NCBI RefSeq assembly: GCF_011386835.1
Contig: NC_088799.1
Coordinates: forward strand, 77,085,302-77,149,301
Direction of reading: 5' to 3'
Length of the DNA: 64,000 bases
DNA from: Chrysemys picta bellii
Lineage: Eukaryota > Chordata > Testudines > Emydidae
Within the stretch, counting starts at the first letter, position 1, and every line of letters starts with the position of its first letter. This document shows, in pieces, positions 1 through 12,000 of this stretch. Both the position numbers and the translations under genes were made by a program. Below the pieces are notes generated by a model. That model was not told the origin of the DNA and searched no databases. It saw only the letters and a program-made list of their open reading frames with translations.

Positions 1-3000
1 GAATGAACGCTAAGTCATTAGATTTGTCTTACTTTTTTTAAAATTGCAGAGCATCTCTCCAGTACCTTAGAATTAGAACCTATGAACATACTGGGGGAGT
101 GCTATATTTTTCTAATGTTTTAGACTTATAAGGAAAAGGCCCTTTGCCTATTGGGACTGGCTGTCAAGGAGTTAAATGCTATCTGTTCTAATACCCATAT
201 GTTCATTATAATTTTTGGTAGCACTTTAAATTAAGCGTCGCAAATAAGTAATTTACATGGAATATGACAGTTATATGCTTAAAATACCAATTATCTTGCT
301 ATAAGGAAATTACTGTATGTATAAATTAATAGTCACACATTCTTCACAAAATACAATATATTGATAAGAATGTAATTAAGTCTTTATTGTTAATGTAATT
401 TAAAATTAAATTAATTGGATAATAACTGAACCTCAGTAAGCATCCTTCTTAAGATCAATTCATATCTTATTAAAATACAATATCTACCTTAATAGACCTA
501 AATAAAAAAATATATTCCTGAGGGGCATTGGACAGTGATATGCTAACATACATATTTAGAGCTAGCTTGTATCTACTCTCTTTTAATATACATATTCAGA
601 AGAAAATTTCATACCTTCACTATAAAGATGAAAGAAAATAACTATCATTGGATGATGACTGGATAAACAACATAGGAAAGCATGAGCGGCCAATGAAGAG
701 GAATGACATCCAACATTCAGGTTCCCAGAGTGCTGAATAGGAAAGTGTCTCCTTAGTCCTCACTAGAAAAAGCACCAGCTCTTCACACTTCAGGATTTGT
801 TATTAAACAAAGTATTGGAGATGATGGCACCAGACTAACAATGGAATCTAAATTAAGAACAATTTCATACTCTTTGAATGTGACAAAAAAAGAGAGTAAA
901 ATAAGCAATTTCTCCATCAGAATAATTACAAATGAGGTGGAGAAGAGTCCCTGGAATTTACACAGTCACAGTAATGAGAAGACAAAATGAAGAGGACAAA
1001 TGGAATAGGAAAATAGAAGAGGAAGTGCAGAGAACTGAAACTGGAGTTAACACCCCTGCCTCAGGATGCCATCAGAAGGAACAAAAAGGTCACTGGGACA
1101 TTGAAGTCCTAAGATTTTAACTGCAGAAATCAAACTGGGATGAATAAAAATTGATCAGACCCTTAGACCCTTGACATTTACGCAAGTGCCTGTAAAAAGC
1201 TATATGCCACTTGCATAATAAAGATGAAATGAGGAGCCTGGCTATGTACTGTAGCAAATAAAAGAGCCACTTTGGGGGTCAAGTTAAGGATTGGGGATTG
1301 TTTTGCTGCAGTTAGGCTTTTTGTTAATACAGTATTTAGAAGTGTGGGGACAAGATGGCAGAGCGCAGTGGTAGGAGATTACTAAACCAGACAATCTTCC
1401 TGCTTACACATGCAGCAGTGTTGTCTCTGCTGTTGTGTGTTGGGTTCTGGTAAGTATAAGTGACAGGCATGTCAAATGAGACAGTCCATATACTCCTCTT
1501 AATAGCTCTGTGGTTTCTGCTGGCTAGAAAATTAGCAGAGTGATCTCTTTCTTTTTCTCCCTCTGCCTCTATTCATTAGGCTGGTATGGAAAAAATTAAC
1601 TGTGAAACTCAGCCGCAGTACTGATGAGGTCAATGGCATCTTCTGGGGAGTGGCTAATTGCAAGAAAATTGAACTTGTGGCATTAAATCTTTCTCCTTCA
1701 TACCCTGATGACACCAGCTAGGGGCTAACTGCAAGACAACTAACCCCTGACTCTGTGTCTTCCCACTCTAAAGGATAGTAGCACTTTGTAAGTAAATTGA
1801 AGTCTAACTCTGTGTCTTTCTTTTTCTTGTTTTATATGCTTGTGACACCTTTATAGCAGGTAATTGTAGGGATAGATGAAAGAACTCAATCTCTAACTCT
1901 TATTCCTTGGAAGCTAAAGAGTTTTCATTCAATCTGCTAGTTATAGGAAAACTGAACTTTAACTATCCGTGTCTCATTCACCTTCTAGACTACTAGTTTT
2001 TTTAAGAACCTTATGGTAAGAAAATGGACTGCTGACTTTCACCTGTCTTACAAAATACATGCATTATAAACAAAATACTTGGTGATTGCTGAATGTGGAG
2101 CTCTCGTTTTGGAAAAACGGAATTAGAGTATAAAATACAAAGAATTCCAGCCATAAGATTGGCATAGAGTTCGTCGTTAATTTTGCAATAAACTAGTATT
2201 ACAGAACAGATTAACACACACAAAACCTCAGACATCCTGCTCACAGTAGAATTACCTTATAACATTGGAATGGTTCCTCTTAATTGAAGAGTGGTTATTA
2301 GAAATGTTCCACAGTTAAAATATTCAGGTCGTTTGTGTAAAAATGTAACAGGCTGGAATCACACAACAATATTTGGAATCCTGTATAATAACATTCTGAT
2401 CTGAATGGCTGAGAGAAAAATATAGACGTATTGAATTATTGTGTATTTGTTTGTTCTGTTATGGGGGAGCTGGTACCAACCCCTATATTTAGGTTGCCAA
2501 ATACTTTCCATTATCAAGTATTCTTGATCTTTTCTTTGAGAAGGTCTCACAGCTCTACTGTTTGCAGCAGGTCTTTGCTATTCCCCCAACAATCCCTTCC
2601 CTGCCTCTCCTCAACTCAGCATGTGGGCAACAGGTCACGTGTTCTCTTAACCCTACCATTTTAGAGCCTGATTCAAAGCCCACTAGAGTCAATGGAAAGC
2701 CTACCATTGACTTCAGTGGCTTTGGATCAGACTCATACGTTCTTACCATTAAACTTGCTTGCTAAATTATCCATGGGAACCGAAACAGAAAGGGCACAAA
2801 TACAGTCAAAATGAATTTATGTCAAAATACAAACAATGTTTTCACAAAATATTTTGCAGTATTCACCCAGCCCTAGTGTGACACAGTAATTATAATTAAT
2901 TACATCGTTGTCTGACTACTGAAACAAGTGAAAACTAGCCATCGGTTAGTGTCTTTCTTCCCAGAGGATGCCTTTAAACTATTGACAGCATGTCAAATTC

Positions 3001-3734
3001 TAGAAAGAAAGATGATATCCTGGTTAGCTGCTTGTGTGGTTGAGTCATTTTTGGAAGCAGGTTGGCAAGGACAACTGTTAAACTTTGGGGGAAAAGATCT
3101 ACAAATGAAACTAGCAATAAACGTCAAGCAGTTTCCGGTTCTATCTACTGAGTTATCCTTCAGAATAAATCAAGCAAAATGAGCTGGTTCTTCTGAAAGC
3201 GCTCTCAAGACTACCACCCACAGAGCACAAGATTTGTTATGGTAGCTGGCAGGCTATCAGACTCATCCTCTGAAAGTACAGTAAATAATGAGAGCCATTT
3301 CTTGGAAAGCAAACCCAAGGAATCCAATGGGATGATAAAAACTTCACTGTGAAACACTGAATTTCCCCTGCAGTGTAGGGACACACAGTCTGCTGGTGCC
3401 AATGGAATAATTTAGAGATGGGGCTTCATCTTCAGTGCCAGTACTGCCCTCAAGGAAAACAGCCAAGCCATCTTTTAGGTTCTCTTTCCTGCCGTGTGTG
3501 TTTTAAAGTATAGCTTTCAGTTCTATAGATGATACTGATGGCATAGATTGCATTTTTAATTACTGGTAGTTGTTAGGGGTATCTAGAGTGTGAGACAGTC
3601 ACCCGTTACGGTCCTGTCAATCTAAATAAATAATAAATGCACAAGGTAAAATCTCTGCTTTGCAAGAGAAATTTAGGAATATCTGATTTACAAAAAAATA
3701 AAGTGCTTTGCAGCATATTTACATCTATGTTAGA
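1..3734. other. Intronic, AT-rich; no gene seen
   Basis: Terminal intron of the TMEM182-like gene by position. I looked on the minus strand for the missing last exon (TM3 end, TM4) and did not find it. A short palindromic segment around 2665-2730 (CATTGACTTCAGTGGCTTTGGATCAG and its partial inverse) recurs at 44431-44505. Confidence 0.5.
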
Positions 3735-3965
3735 TTAGGAGTCTTCCAGGAAAGAATCTCACATTGCTTTACAAGCATTAACTAAGCCTCCTAACATACC
3801 TCTGAGGTAGGAAAGTCTTATCAGAGTAAACTGAAGCACACAGAGGTTAAGGATGAAATAATGACTTTCCTTAGGACACAGGGAATCGGTGGCAGAGGCA
3901 GGAGTAGAACTGAGGAGTCCTGATTTCTAATCTCAAAATCTAATCACTAGACTACACTCCTCTCT
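3735..3965 (-). mobile_element. MIR SINE, antisense
   Basis: Reverse complement of MIR: the blocks CTCTGAGGTAGGAAAGTC, GAAGCACACAGAGGTTAAGG, GGTGGCAGAGGCAGGAGTAGA and AATCACTAGACTACACTC follow MIR order. An ancient amniote-wide SINE. Confidence 0.7.
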
Positions 3966-4349
3966 ATCAATTACAAATGTTTTCACACTTCTGAGAAGAT
4001 AGAGCATTTTGTGAAGAAGGTTAATTAAAATTGAGCTTCAAGCCACGAGTAGAAGGCAATGCCAGCTTCCTCTTGTACCATCAGACCAAATCCTGCCATC
4101 CAAACGATAGAGAGTCAAAAACCGAGATATTTTCAGAATGGATTAAATTTTATGGAAACAAAGAAAATAACTACTGAGCAATGCATTCCAAATATTTTAG
4201 AGACTTAGTTTCAATACGAATACAAACATTTTGGATGTTTATCAAAAATCATCTGATGAACCACTGAGTAAATCTTGCTGGAAATGTCACAAGAATGATC
4301 ACTTTTACAAGGTTGTCCCTTCTTTCGGTTCTCGTTTGCATAAAAAATA

Positions 4350-4581
4350 CAGGTCTGTCGCATCTTACGTGCATTTAACATGCCCGATTTCAGCTTTACG
4401 CGGTCAGCAAAAACAAAAACAAAAACAAAACAAAAAAGAGAAAAATAACAATTTTAATACTGTACCTGTAGTGCGGGTGATTCCGCCCACCATTCAACTC
4501 AATGTAATTTTGACTATATGCGGTTTTCGCTTTATGTGCTAACCGCGGAACGGAACCCCCGCGTAAGATGAGACTCACCTG
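4350..4581. mobile_element. Tigger/mariner-like MITE with TA duplication
   Basis: 232 bp with TIRs CAGGTCTGTCGCATCTTACG and CGTAAGATGAGACTCACCTG, flanked by TA at 4348-4349 and 4582-4583. The GC-rich ends contrast with the AT-rich intron. An A-rich (CAAAAA)n run lies in the middle (4409-4440). Confidence 0.7.
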
Positions 4582-5810
4582 TATAGTGATAAATCACTTA
4601 ACAAGAAATCTGCTTACCTAGGACAGCTCCTAAGGAACTGATTTAGTCTAATGATAGGTAATAATAATGACTGCTGCTTAAATTGAGACAGCATTAGCAT
4701 AAATTTTATTTAAGAGAAGTATCTTTGGCGAAAGCCAAGAGGTTATGTGGTGCACAATCAGGTTTTTTAAGAACTGTGAAATTCTATGTCCTGGCTTTTA
4801 ATGAAAAAGTTGTCAACTAAAGACTATAATAAAACACCAACAGTGAAATGTAGTGAGTTAGTTTTATTCTTCTTTTTTAAGTACAGAATTTTACTTCCTT
4901 TAAAATCTATTCAACTTTTTTTGAAATAGTGGCCTATTTCACAGAGTATTTCCCAATGACTTCAAATGGCTACTTGCATGCTGCAAGTTATGCATGTGCT
5001 TAAGTGTTTTAATGAATTAGGGCCTGAAAAAAATTAAGACAATTCCATTGGTTTTCCCTGATCCCACAAAGAGTGCCATATATATAAAGAGAAGTTAACC
5101 AAACTTTTGTCTGCTTACAAGGTTTATGATTTTTGGACAAAGGTTTAAAACAATGATTTACTTTAGTTAAACAAATTCACCAATCCCAACAAATCCCCCC
5201 AAAATAATCCCACCAATCCCAAAAAGAGAAAGAGAAAAAATGTCTTGTCATTCTAGGTTCTAATAACACTACAGTGGAGTGATTCATAAGATTACCATGA
5301 AGGGTGAATAAATGAATGTTTCTAGTTCATTTTCCTGACTTGATGCTGCTTTATATAATTTTCAGATTTTATTTGAATGTGTCCCTCTAGTTTTATTTCA
5401 CAGTGGATTTTTATTAATAGTGTATAAATGTTTATTTCTGTCCACTGTTGAGGGCAATATACAACAGTGGTCCAAATTAGAAGATTGCATTGCAGGACTG
5501 GGGCCTAGCTAATTACTGTCCAATAATACAATGGTCATAGACTCCATCTAGGCTCAGCGGTCTTTCCCAGTGGATTGCATAACAAAATCGGAGCCTTACA
5601 CAAGAAGAAAAAAAATGCATTTCTGAAAAGTAAAGTCTTTTATGGCAAAGCAATATCTTTCTAAAACTTCATTGAACAAAATTCATTTTTTAGAGTGGAG
5701 AGGAAATACAGTTTCTCCAAAGTCAGTGCTTAAATTTTCATACATAATTTACCAGAGCTCATATCTTTCTACTGTCATTCCTCATGATTAGAGTTCCTAC
5801 CCTTTTCATA

Positions 5811-5827
5811 CACACACACACACACAA
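5811..5827. repeat. (CA)n microsatellite
   Basis: Eight CA units, 65 bp beyond the exon 4 donor in transcript sense. Confidence 0.9.
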
Positions 5828-5891
5828 AGAGAAACTTGGTTTCAGCATTCCAGACGCTAGTATATCCAATTACCATGACTTGGCAGCTTAC

Positions 5892-6029
5892 CAGATGTGA
5901 TGAGGAATCCACCTCCTACTTTATAGAATCTAGCATTGAAAAAGGGCACACCACACACCAACAGGAATCCTCCCACCAGACTGGCAGCGACAGCTAGTAC
6001 GATGAATGCAGTCCAGAAACCTCTGTACA
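5892..6029 (-). CDS. TMEM182-like: TMEM182-like exon 4 (TM2 and start of TM3)
   Basis: 138 nt between acceptor cccattgtacag and donor TCTG|gtaagc. Phase 1 in and phase 1 out. It encodes YRGFW, a hydrophobic TM2 of about 25 residues, and [13 protein letters not shown] leading into TM3. A (TTTCC)10 pyrimidine microsatellite lies 29-78 nt upstream of the acceptor in the transcript sense. Confidence 0.9.
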
Positions 6030-9000
6030 CTGTACAATGGGAAAGAATAAAGTTATAGGAAAGGAAAGGAAAGGAAAGGAAAGGAAAGGAAAGGAAAGGA
6101 AAGGAAACCCACATAATCAGATCAATTGTCAGAAGAATGTGTGAAACTGACGCATATAAGTCCAGTTTCAGCAACCATAAAAATAATAACCTTGCTGTAA
6201 TGAATATCAGGATTATGAACAATTTTTAAATATTTTATTAGACTTATTGAGTTGTTCTTGTTGAGAAGAGTTGTATCAGGCATGTTATTAGCTCCCTAGT
6301 GTCCTCAGATTTACCATATGGCCAGCACTTGTAAAGGTTTAGCTTATTTGTCATGTACTTCATACCATAAATAACACTGGTCTACAATTTTTGAGAAGTC
6401 GTCTGCTTCAGAGATAAAATGTGCTATTTATTATGTATTTTGATGTGCTGAATTCAAATATGACAATTAAAACAACTGATTGGCTACTGTTTCTAAGATA
6501 TTTAAGTTTTTACATTTTATGTCTATGTATATTGTGTAGATAGTAGAGTTTTAATCATAAATTGTAAACCTAGGTCTTTTCATGTGTTTATGGTTGCTTT
6601 ACATGATAATATTTCACCTGTCCTGTTTATAGCAACAGAGGGTCCTGTGGCATCTTTGAGACTAATAGAAGTATTGGGAGCATAAGCTTTCGTGGGTAAG
6701 AACCTCACTTCTTCACTTGCATCTGAAGAAGTGAGGTTCTTACCCACGAAAGCTTATGCTCCCAATACTTCTGTTAGTCTCAAAGGTGCCACAGGACCCT
6801 CTGTTGCTTTTTACAGATTCAGACTAACACAGCTACCCCTCTGATACTTGTCCTGTTTATGTAACACTTTAAAAATCAGCAAAAGGGTTATATAAATAAA
6901 ATTTATTAGGAAACAAAAGGCAAAAAACTATTATGTACACAGTTTAGTCCAATTCAGTGTCTACTCGGCGCTTCTTGGCTTGTCTCTTGTATTCATTAAA
7001 TGGAACATCTCTTGTCACTGTCCAGCAATAGTCTGCAAGCATTGATGGGCTCCATTTGCTCTGATAGCGTTTCTCCATTGTTGCAATGTCCTGGTGAAAT
7101 CGCTCGCCGTGCTCGTCGCTCACTGCTCCGCAGTTTGGTGGAAAAAAATCTAGATGAGAGTGCAAAAAATGTATCTTTAGTGACATGTTGCAACCAAGGC
7201 TTTTGTATGCCTTGAAGAGGTTTTCCACCAACAACCTGTAGTTGTCTGCCTTGTTGTTTCCGAGAAAATTTATTGCCACTAACTGGAAGGCTTTCCATGC
7301 CATCTTTTCCTTGACACGCAGTGCATGATCAAATGCATCATCTCGAAGAAGTTCACGAATCTGAGGACCAACAAAGACACCTTCCTTTATCTTAGCTTCA
7401 CTTAACCTTGGAAATTTTCCATGGAGGTACTTGAAAACTGCTTGTGTTTTGTCAATGGCCTTGACAAAGTTCTTCATCAGACCCAGCTTGATGTGTAAGG
7501 GTGGTAACAAAATCTTCCTTGATTCAACAAGTGGTGGATGCTGAACACTTTTCCTCCCAGGCTCCAATGACTGTCAGAGTGGCCAATCTTTCTTGATGTA
7601 GTGGGAATCTCTTGCACGACTATCCCATTTGCAGAGAAAACAGCAGTACTTTGTGTATCCAGTCTGCAGACCAAGCAAGAGAGCAACAACCTTCAAATCG
7701 CCACCAAGCTGCCACTGATGTTGGTCATAGTTTATGCACCTCAAAAGTTGTTCCATGTTGTCATAGGTTTCCTTCATATGGACTGCATGACCAACTGGAA
7801 TTGATGGCAAAACATTGCCATTATGCAGTAAAACAGCTTTAAGACTCGTCTTCGATGAATCAATGAACAGTCTCCACTCATCTGGATCGTGAATGACGTT
7901 GAGGGCTGCCATCACACCATCGATGTTGTTGCAGGCTACAAGATCACCTTCCATGAAGAAGAATGGGACAAGATCCTTTTGACGGTCACGGAACATGGAA
8001 ACCCTAACATCACCTGCCAGGAGATTCCACTGCTGTAGTCTGGAGCCCAACAGCTCTGCCTTACTCTTGGGTAGTTCCAAATCCCTGACAAGGTCATTCA
8101 GTTCACCTTGTGTTATGAGGTGTGGTTCAGACAAGGAGGATGGGAGAAAATGTGGGTCCTGTGACATGGATGGTTCAGGACCAGACGTTTCATCCTCTTC
8201 CTCTTCCTCGTCTGACTCAAGTGAGAATGATTCTGGTGCATCAGGAACCGGCAGTCCTTCTCCGTGGGGTACTGGGCGTATAGCTGATGGAATGTTTGGA
8301 TAATGCCCAGTCCACTTTTTCTTCTTTGACACACCTTTCCCAACTGGAGGCACCATGCAGAAGTAACAATTGCTGGTATGATCTGTTGGCTCTCTCCAAA
8401 TCATTGGCATAGATGCAAAAGGCATAGATTTCCTTTTCCTGTTCAACCACTGGCGAAGTTTTGTTGCACAAGTGTTGCAGCATATGTGTGGGGCCCACCT
8501 CTTGTCCTGATCTCCAGTTTTGCAGCCAAAATAAAGGTGATAGGCTTTCTTAACCATAGTGGTTATACTGCGCTTTTGTGATGCAAAAGTCACTTCACCA
8601 CAAACATAGCAGAAGTTATCTGCACTGTTCACACAAGTAAGAGGCATCTCTGCTCACTTTGGCAAAACAGAAATGTGTCCCTTTGCAAAATCAAACACTG
8701 ACAAATAAGAGAGCACGACACTGTATGATTTCTAGAGCTGATATAAGGCAATTTGTTCAGCAGAGTGATGTAAGCTTCGTTATGATTGCATCATCCATGA
8801 CTTCTAGGAATAACATGATGCAATTCATATCATGTATGATGCAATACCAGCTTCAGATTGCATCATTCATTGTTTTGCCTAAAAAGCAAGTACTGTCCAA
8901 ACCCAGTCATAGATTTATTCACAGATCCAGTCAAAGATGTATTTTAGTCATTTCTGGTTTAAATTGAGATCCCTTCCCTTTAGAACTCACTTATCCTCCG

Positions 9001-12000
9001 CCATTCCCAAGTCAAGGGTCGTATATACTGACCCAATAGCATATCTTGAAAACTAGAGCCAATCAACAATGTTAAGCATCATTTTCGTTCTCAGTGACCC
9101 AGAATTAGTAAAGTTTGACTACATTTATTTCAGAAGCATTTTGGCTGTAGAGCAGTGTAATGGGCCTAGGATGAATAGCAGAACTCCAATGGGTGTGTCA
9201 GGAAGGCCTGGCACAAAAGGATTTTGATTGCCAGGGTAAAATATGGCACAAGCTTTGCGGGAGAGCAACAAGCTTGGGGTAGGAAAGAAAGAAATGGAAA
9301 CTAAACTCAAAGACATAGAATCATCTCCTCTTTTCTCCCGCCATCCCCTCCCTTTACTTAGCATTAGTTAAAGATGCCAGGTTCATGATCCTGGAGAATT
9401 GAGCCATATTTACCCACAGAGCAGGTGAAACACAGAAAGCAGCAGTGCAAGCTTTTCAGTGCTCTAATTTGCCTTCCCTCCTGAACCAAAAGGATCACAA
9501 CTAGTGGAGGGGATTCAGATTCTTTGACCCATTGAGTCTTGAATTTTCTGCTATGACTTCAAGCAACATTGCTAGTTAGTGCCAACCGTAGTGTTTTTGT
9601 GCAGTGGGCACTTTCCCACTAAGAACAGGCCTGATCACCAACATATTTCACTGAACACCATCTGATGGGAATAACTTTCAGTGAATACCACAATCCCAGG
9701 CTAGATTCAAACAGGTGAAAAGGCTCCATAGCCCACCACGAATCTCTTCAGCCATCCACCCCCTCATACTATCATCTTCCATTTTGTGCACTGTGTCTGT
9801 GGAGCAGCAGTTATGACCATTTGACTTAAGCGGGAGAAAATGGGCAATTCTGTCCTCATTCACACATGAAATAAAAATGATATACAGCAGACACATTTTA
9901 CTCATTTTAAACCAGTCTGACAAGGAATCCATTTAGTAAAAGAATCTTGAACCTTTAAAGAAATCCCATGATTCATGTATATACCTTAACAACACATCAC
10001 CCCAAATTCTGCCCTGAGCTACATTCTATTCACTATGATATGGCCCATAGTCAGTCATTCTTTCCTTGGGCATCCTCCCGCTCTATGGTATTTTACATAT
10101 AAATACTTTCTTACTTGAAAGAAAACAATACTGTACACTTAACTAGCACTTTCTGTCTGCAGATCTCAAATACTTTAGAGTGAATTAAGTTAGCTTCTCA
10201 ACACCCTTTGTATACATAAGCATTATTACATCCTGATGTTAGAGGTGAGGAATAGCGTTGTAAACCTGGATGTGAGTGGTTATATAATTAAGACTAACTC
10301 TATAGACAGGGACACCGTAAGGACTGAATGCTAAACATGGGGCAAGAACTACACAGTTCTGGCTAACAATCTATGCAGAGAACATCCCCATACCACCTCT
10401 CTAGTGTTATCGCTGTGGCTCCTACAGAACAACATGATCTTACAGGTCCTGGGGTGAGTAACACGTTCCTTTCAGATAGACTAAGGGACAGGGTTTTAGG
10501 AGAAGATATTTCTTTGTATAAATTTTTGCTCACACATGGCACTTTAAGTAATCTAACAGCCTTTCAGAAGTCAGTCTCAGAAAAGATTCTGCTGAGGGGT
10601 TTGTTTCATAGCAAGGACTGACAGACAGGAACAGATGGCTAGAGGGCCCTTTATTTAGCTCAGAAAAGTTAGTCTGTTCATTGGTAAAATCATTCAGAAA
10701 CTGGTAACCCTGACTGTCTCTTGTAAGAAAAAAAGAAAAAGAAAAAAAAACACTACTACTTAACTAACTCTCAATGGTGTTTTTATACAGAGTCTACAAT
10801 GGAGCCTGAAATGTGCTACTCACTTTACTGTCAACAAACACATCATATCCATTTTATACTGCAGTGTGCTCCCTGGGGCAGAAATCATACACAGCACAGA
10901 AAAAAAACCAGACAAATTTTTTTAATGAATTCCCCATAAAAAACGATATTGCTAAAGGCTAAGGAAAAGGTCAAGATGTTTGTTTGTACAGTACACCTGC
11001 CCCGGGTCCCAGGAGGTAAAGCAGAGGGATGTGTACTATTTAAAGAAATCAATTAATTTTAAAAAAGACTAGTGGATTAATTCTGTCCTCTGCCACCAAT
11101 TAAATTCAAATTCCAAACAGCAGCTAATTCATTGCCAAAATCCAAAAATATATGGGGATGGAAATTCAGGAAAAACACTGGGGGGAAATCAATTTGAATG
11201 TGTTGGTTTAACAGATTTTCCCTATTTTAGTAAAGGCTCATTTTGTTTTGCCAATGTAGGTCTTTTAAGAATAGTTGTTAGTGCTTTTTCTTTTAACAAA
11301 ACCAACCCAACAACACTACAGTTCATTCAGTGTTAAGTCAGACATTGTGGGAATCACTCAGTGCTAGACTGGCACACACCAGTACTCTGCCATGCAGGGG
11401 AATAAGGGTAAATATAACGCTCATTACTCCTTGCCCAGATCATAAATCCGGTTGCACTGGGGAGAGCAGGAGCTACTTGCCCAATGCTCCTCCCTGGGAG
11501 GAAAAGGGCAAGGAGGGTTGGAGAGCAGTGAGAAGCAGGGACCCGTTGGTTCCACCACACTTACTTGCTGGCTGGAGTAAGCTGCTGAACAAAGCAGGGG
11601 AAGGGGGCGTCACAGTTCAGGGCAACTGCACCTATATCCCGCTCCACAGTCCAGCAAGGGTACCCACTGTTAGGCTTCCAGCTCCCCTCAGCTGTCAGCT
11701 CTCTTGGGCAGAGCCCCATGTCTCTCTCTCTTCTGACTGGGGTTTTTCCAGGCTGCACAGTTCCCTGCCTACACTGTGATACTCCCAACAAGTCAGACTG
11801 CCTAACCAATCCAGCTTCTGTGCTTTGCTCTCTCTCTTCAGAGCCTATGAACAGCCTAATTTCCCACACAGCCCTTTCTAAGCAAACGTGTGTGGTTACC
11901 ACACAACTCTTTCTAAGCAAACACATTTATTCTCAAGGTAAAAGCATTACAGAGAAAACATGTTAAAAACAATAAGAACGAACCTTACACTCCTGCCAAT

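Noticed and set aside
4231..4542. 103-codon frame with a lysine-rich run
   Set aside because: Crosses the boundary of the MITE at 4350 and includes its A-rich core; not a gene.
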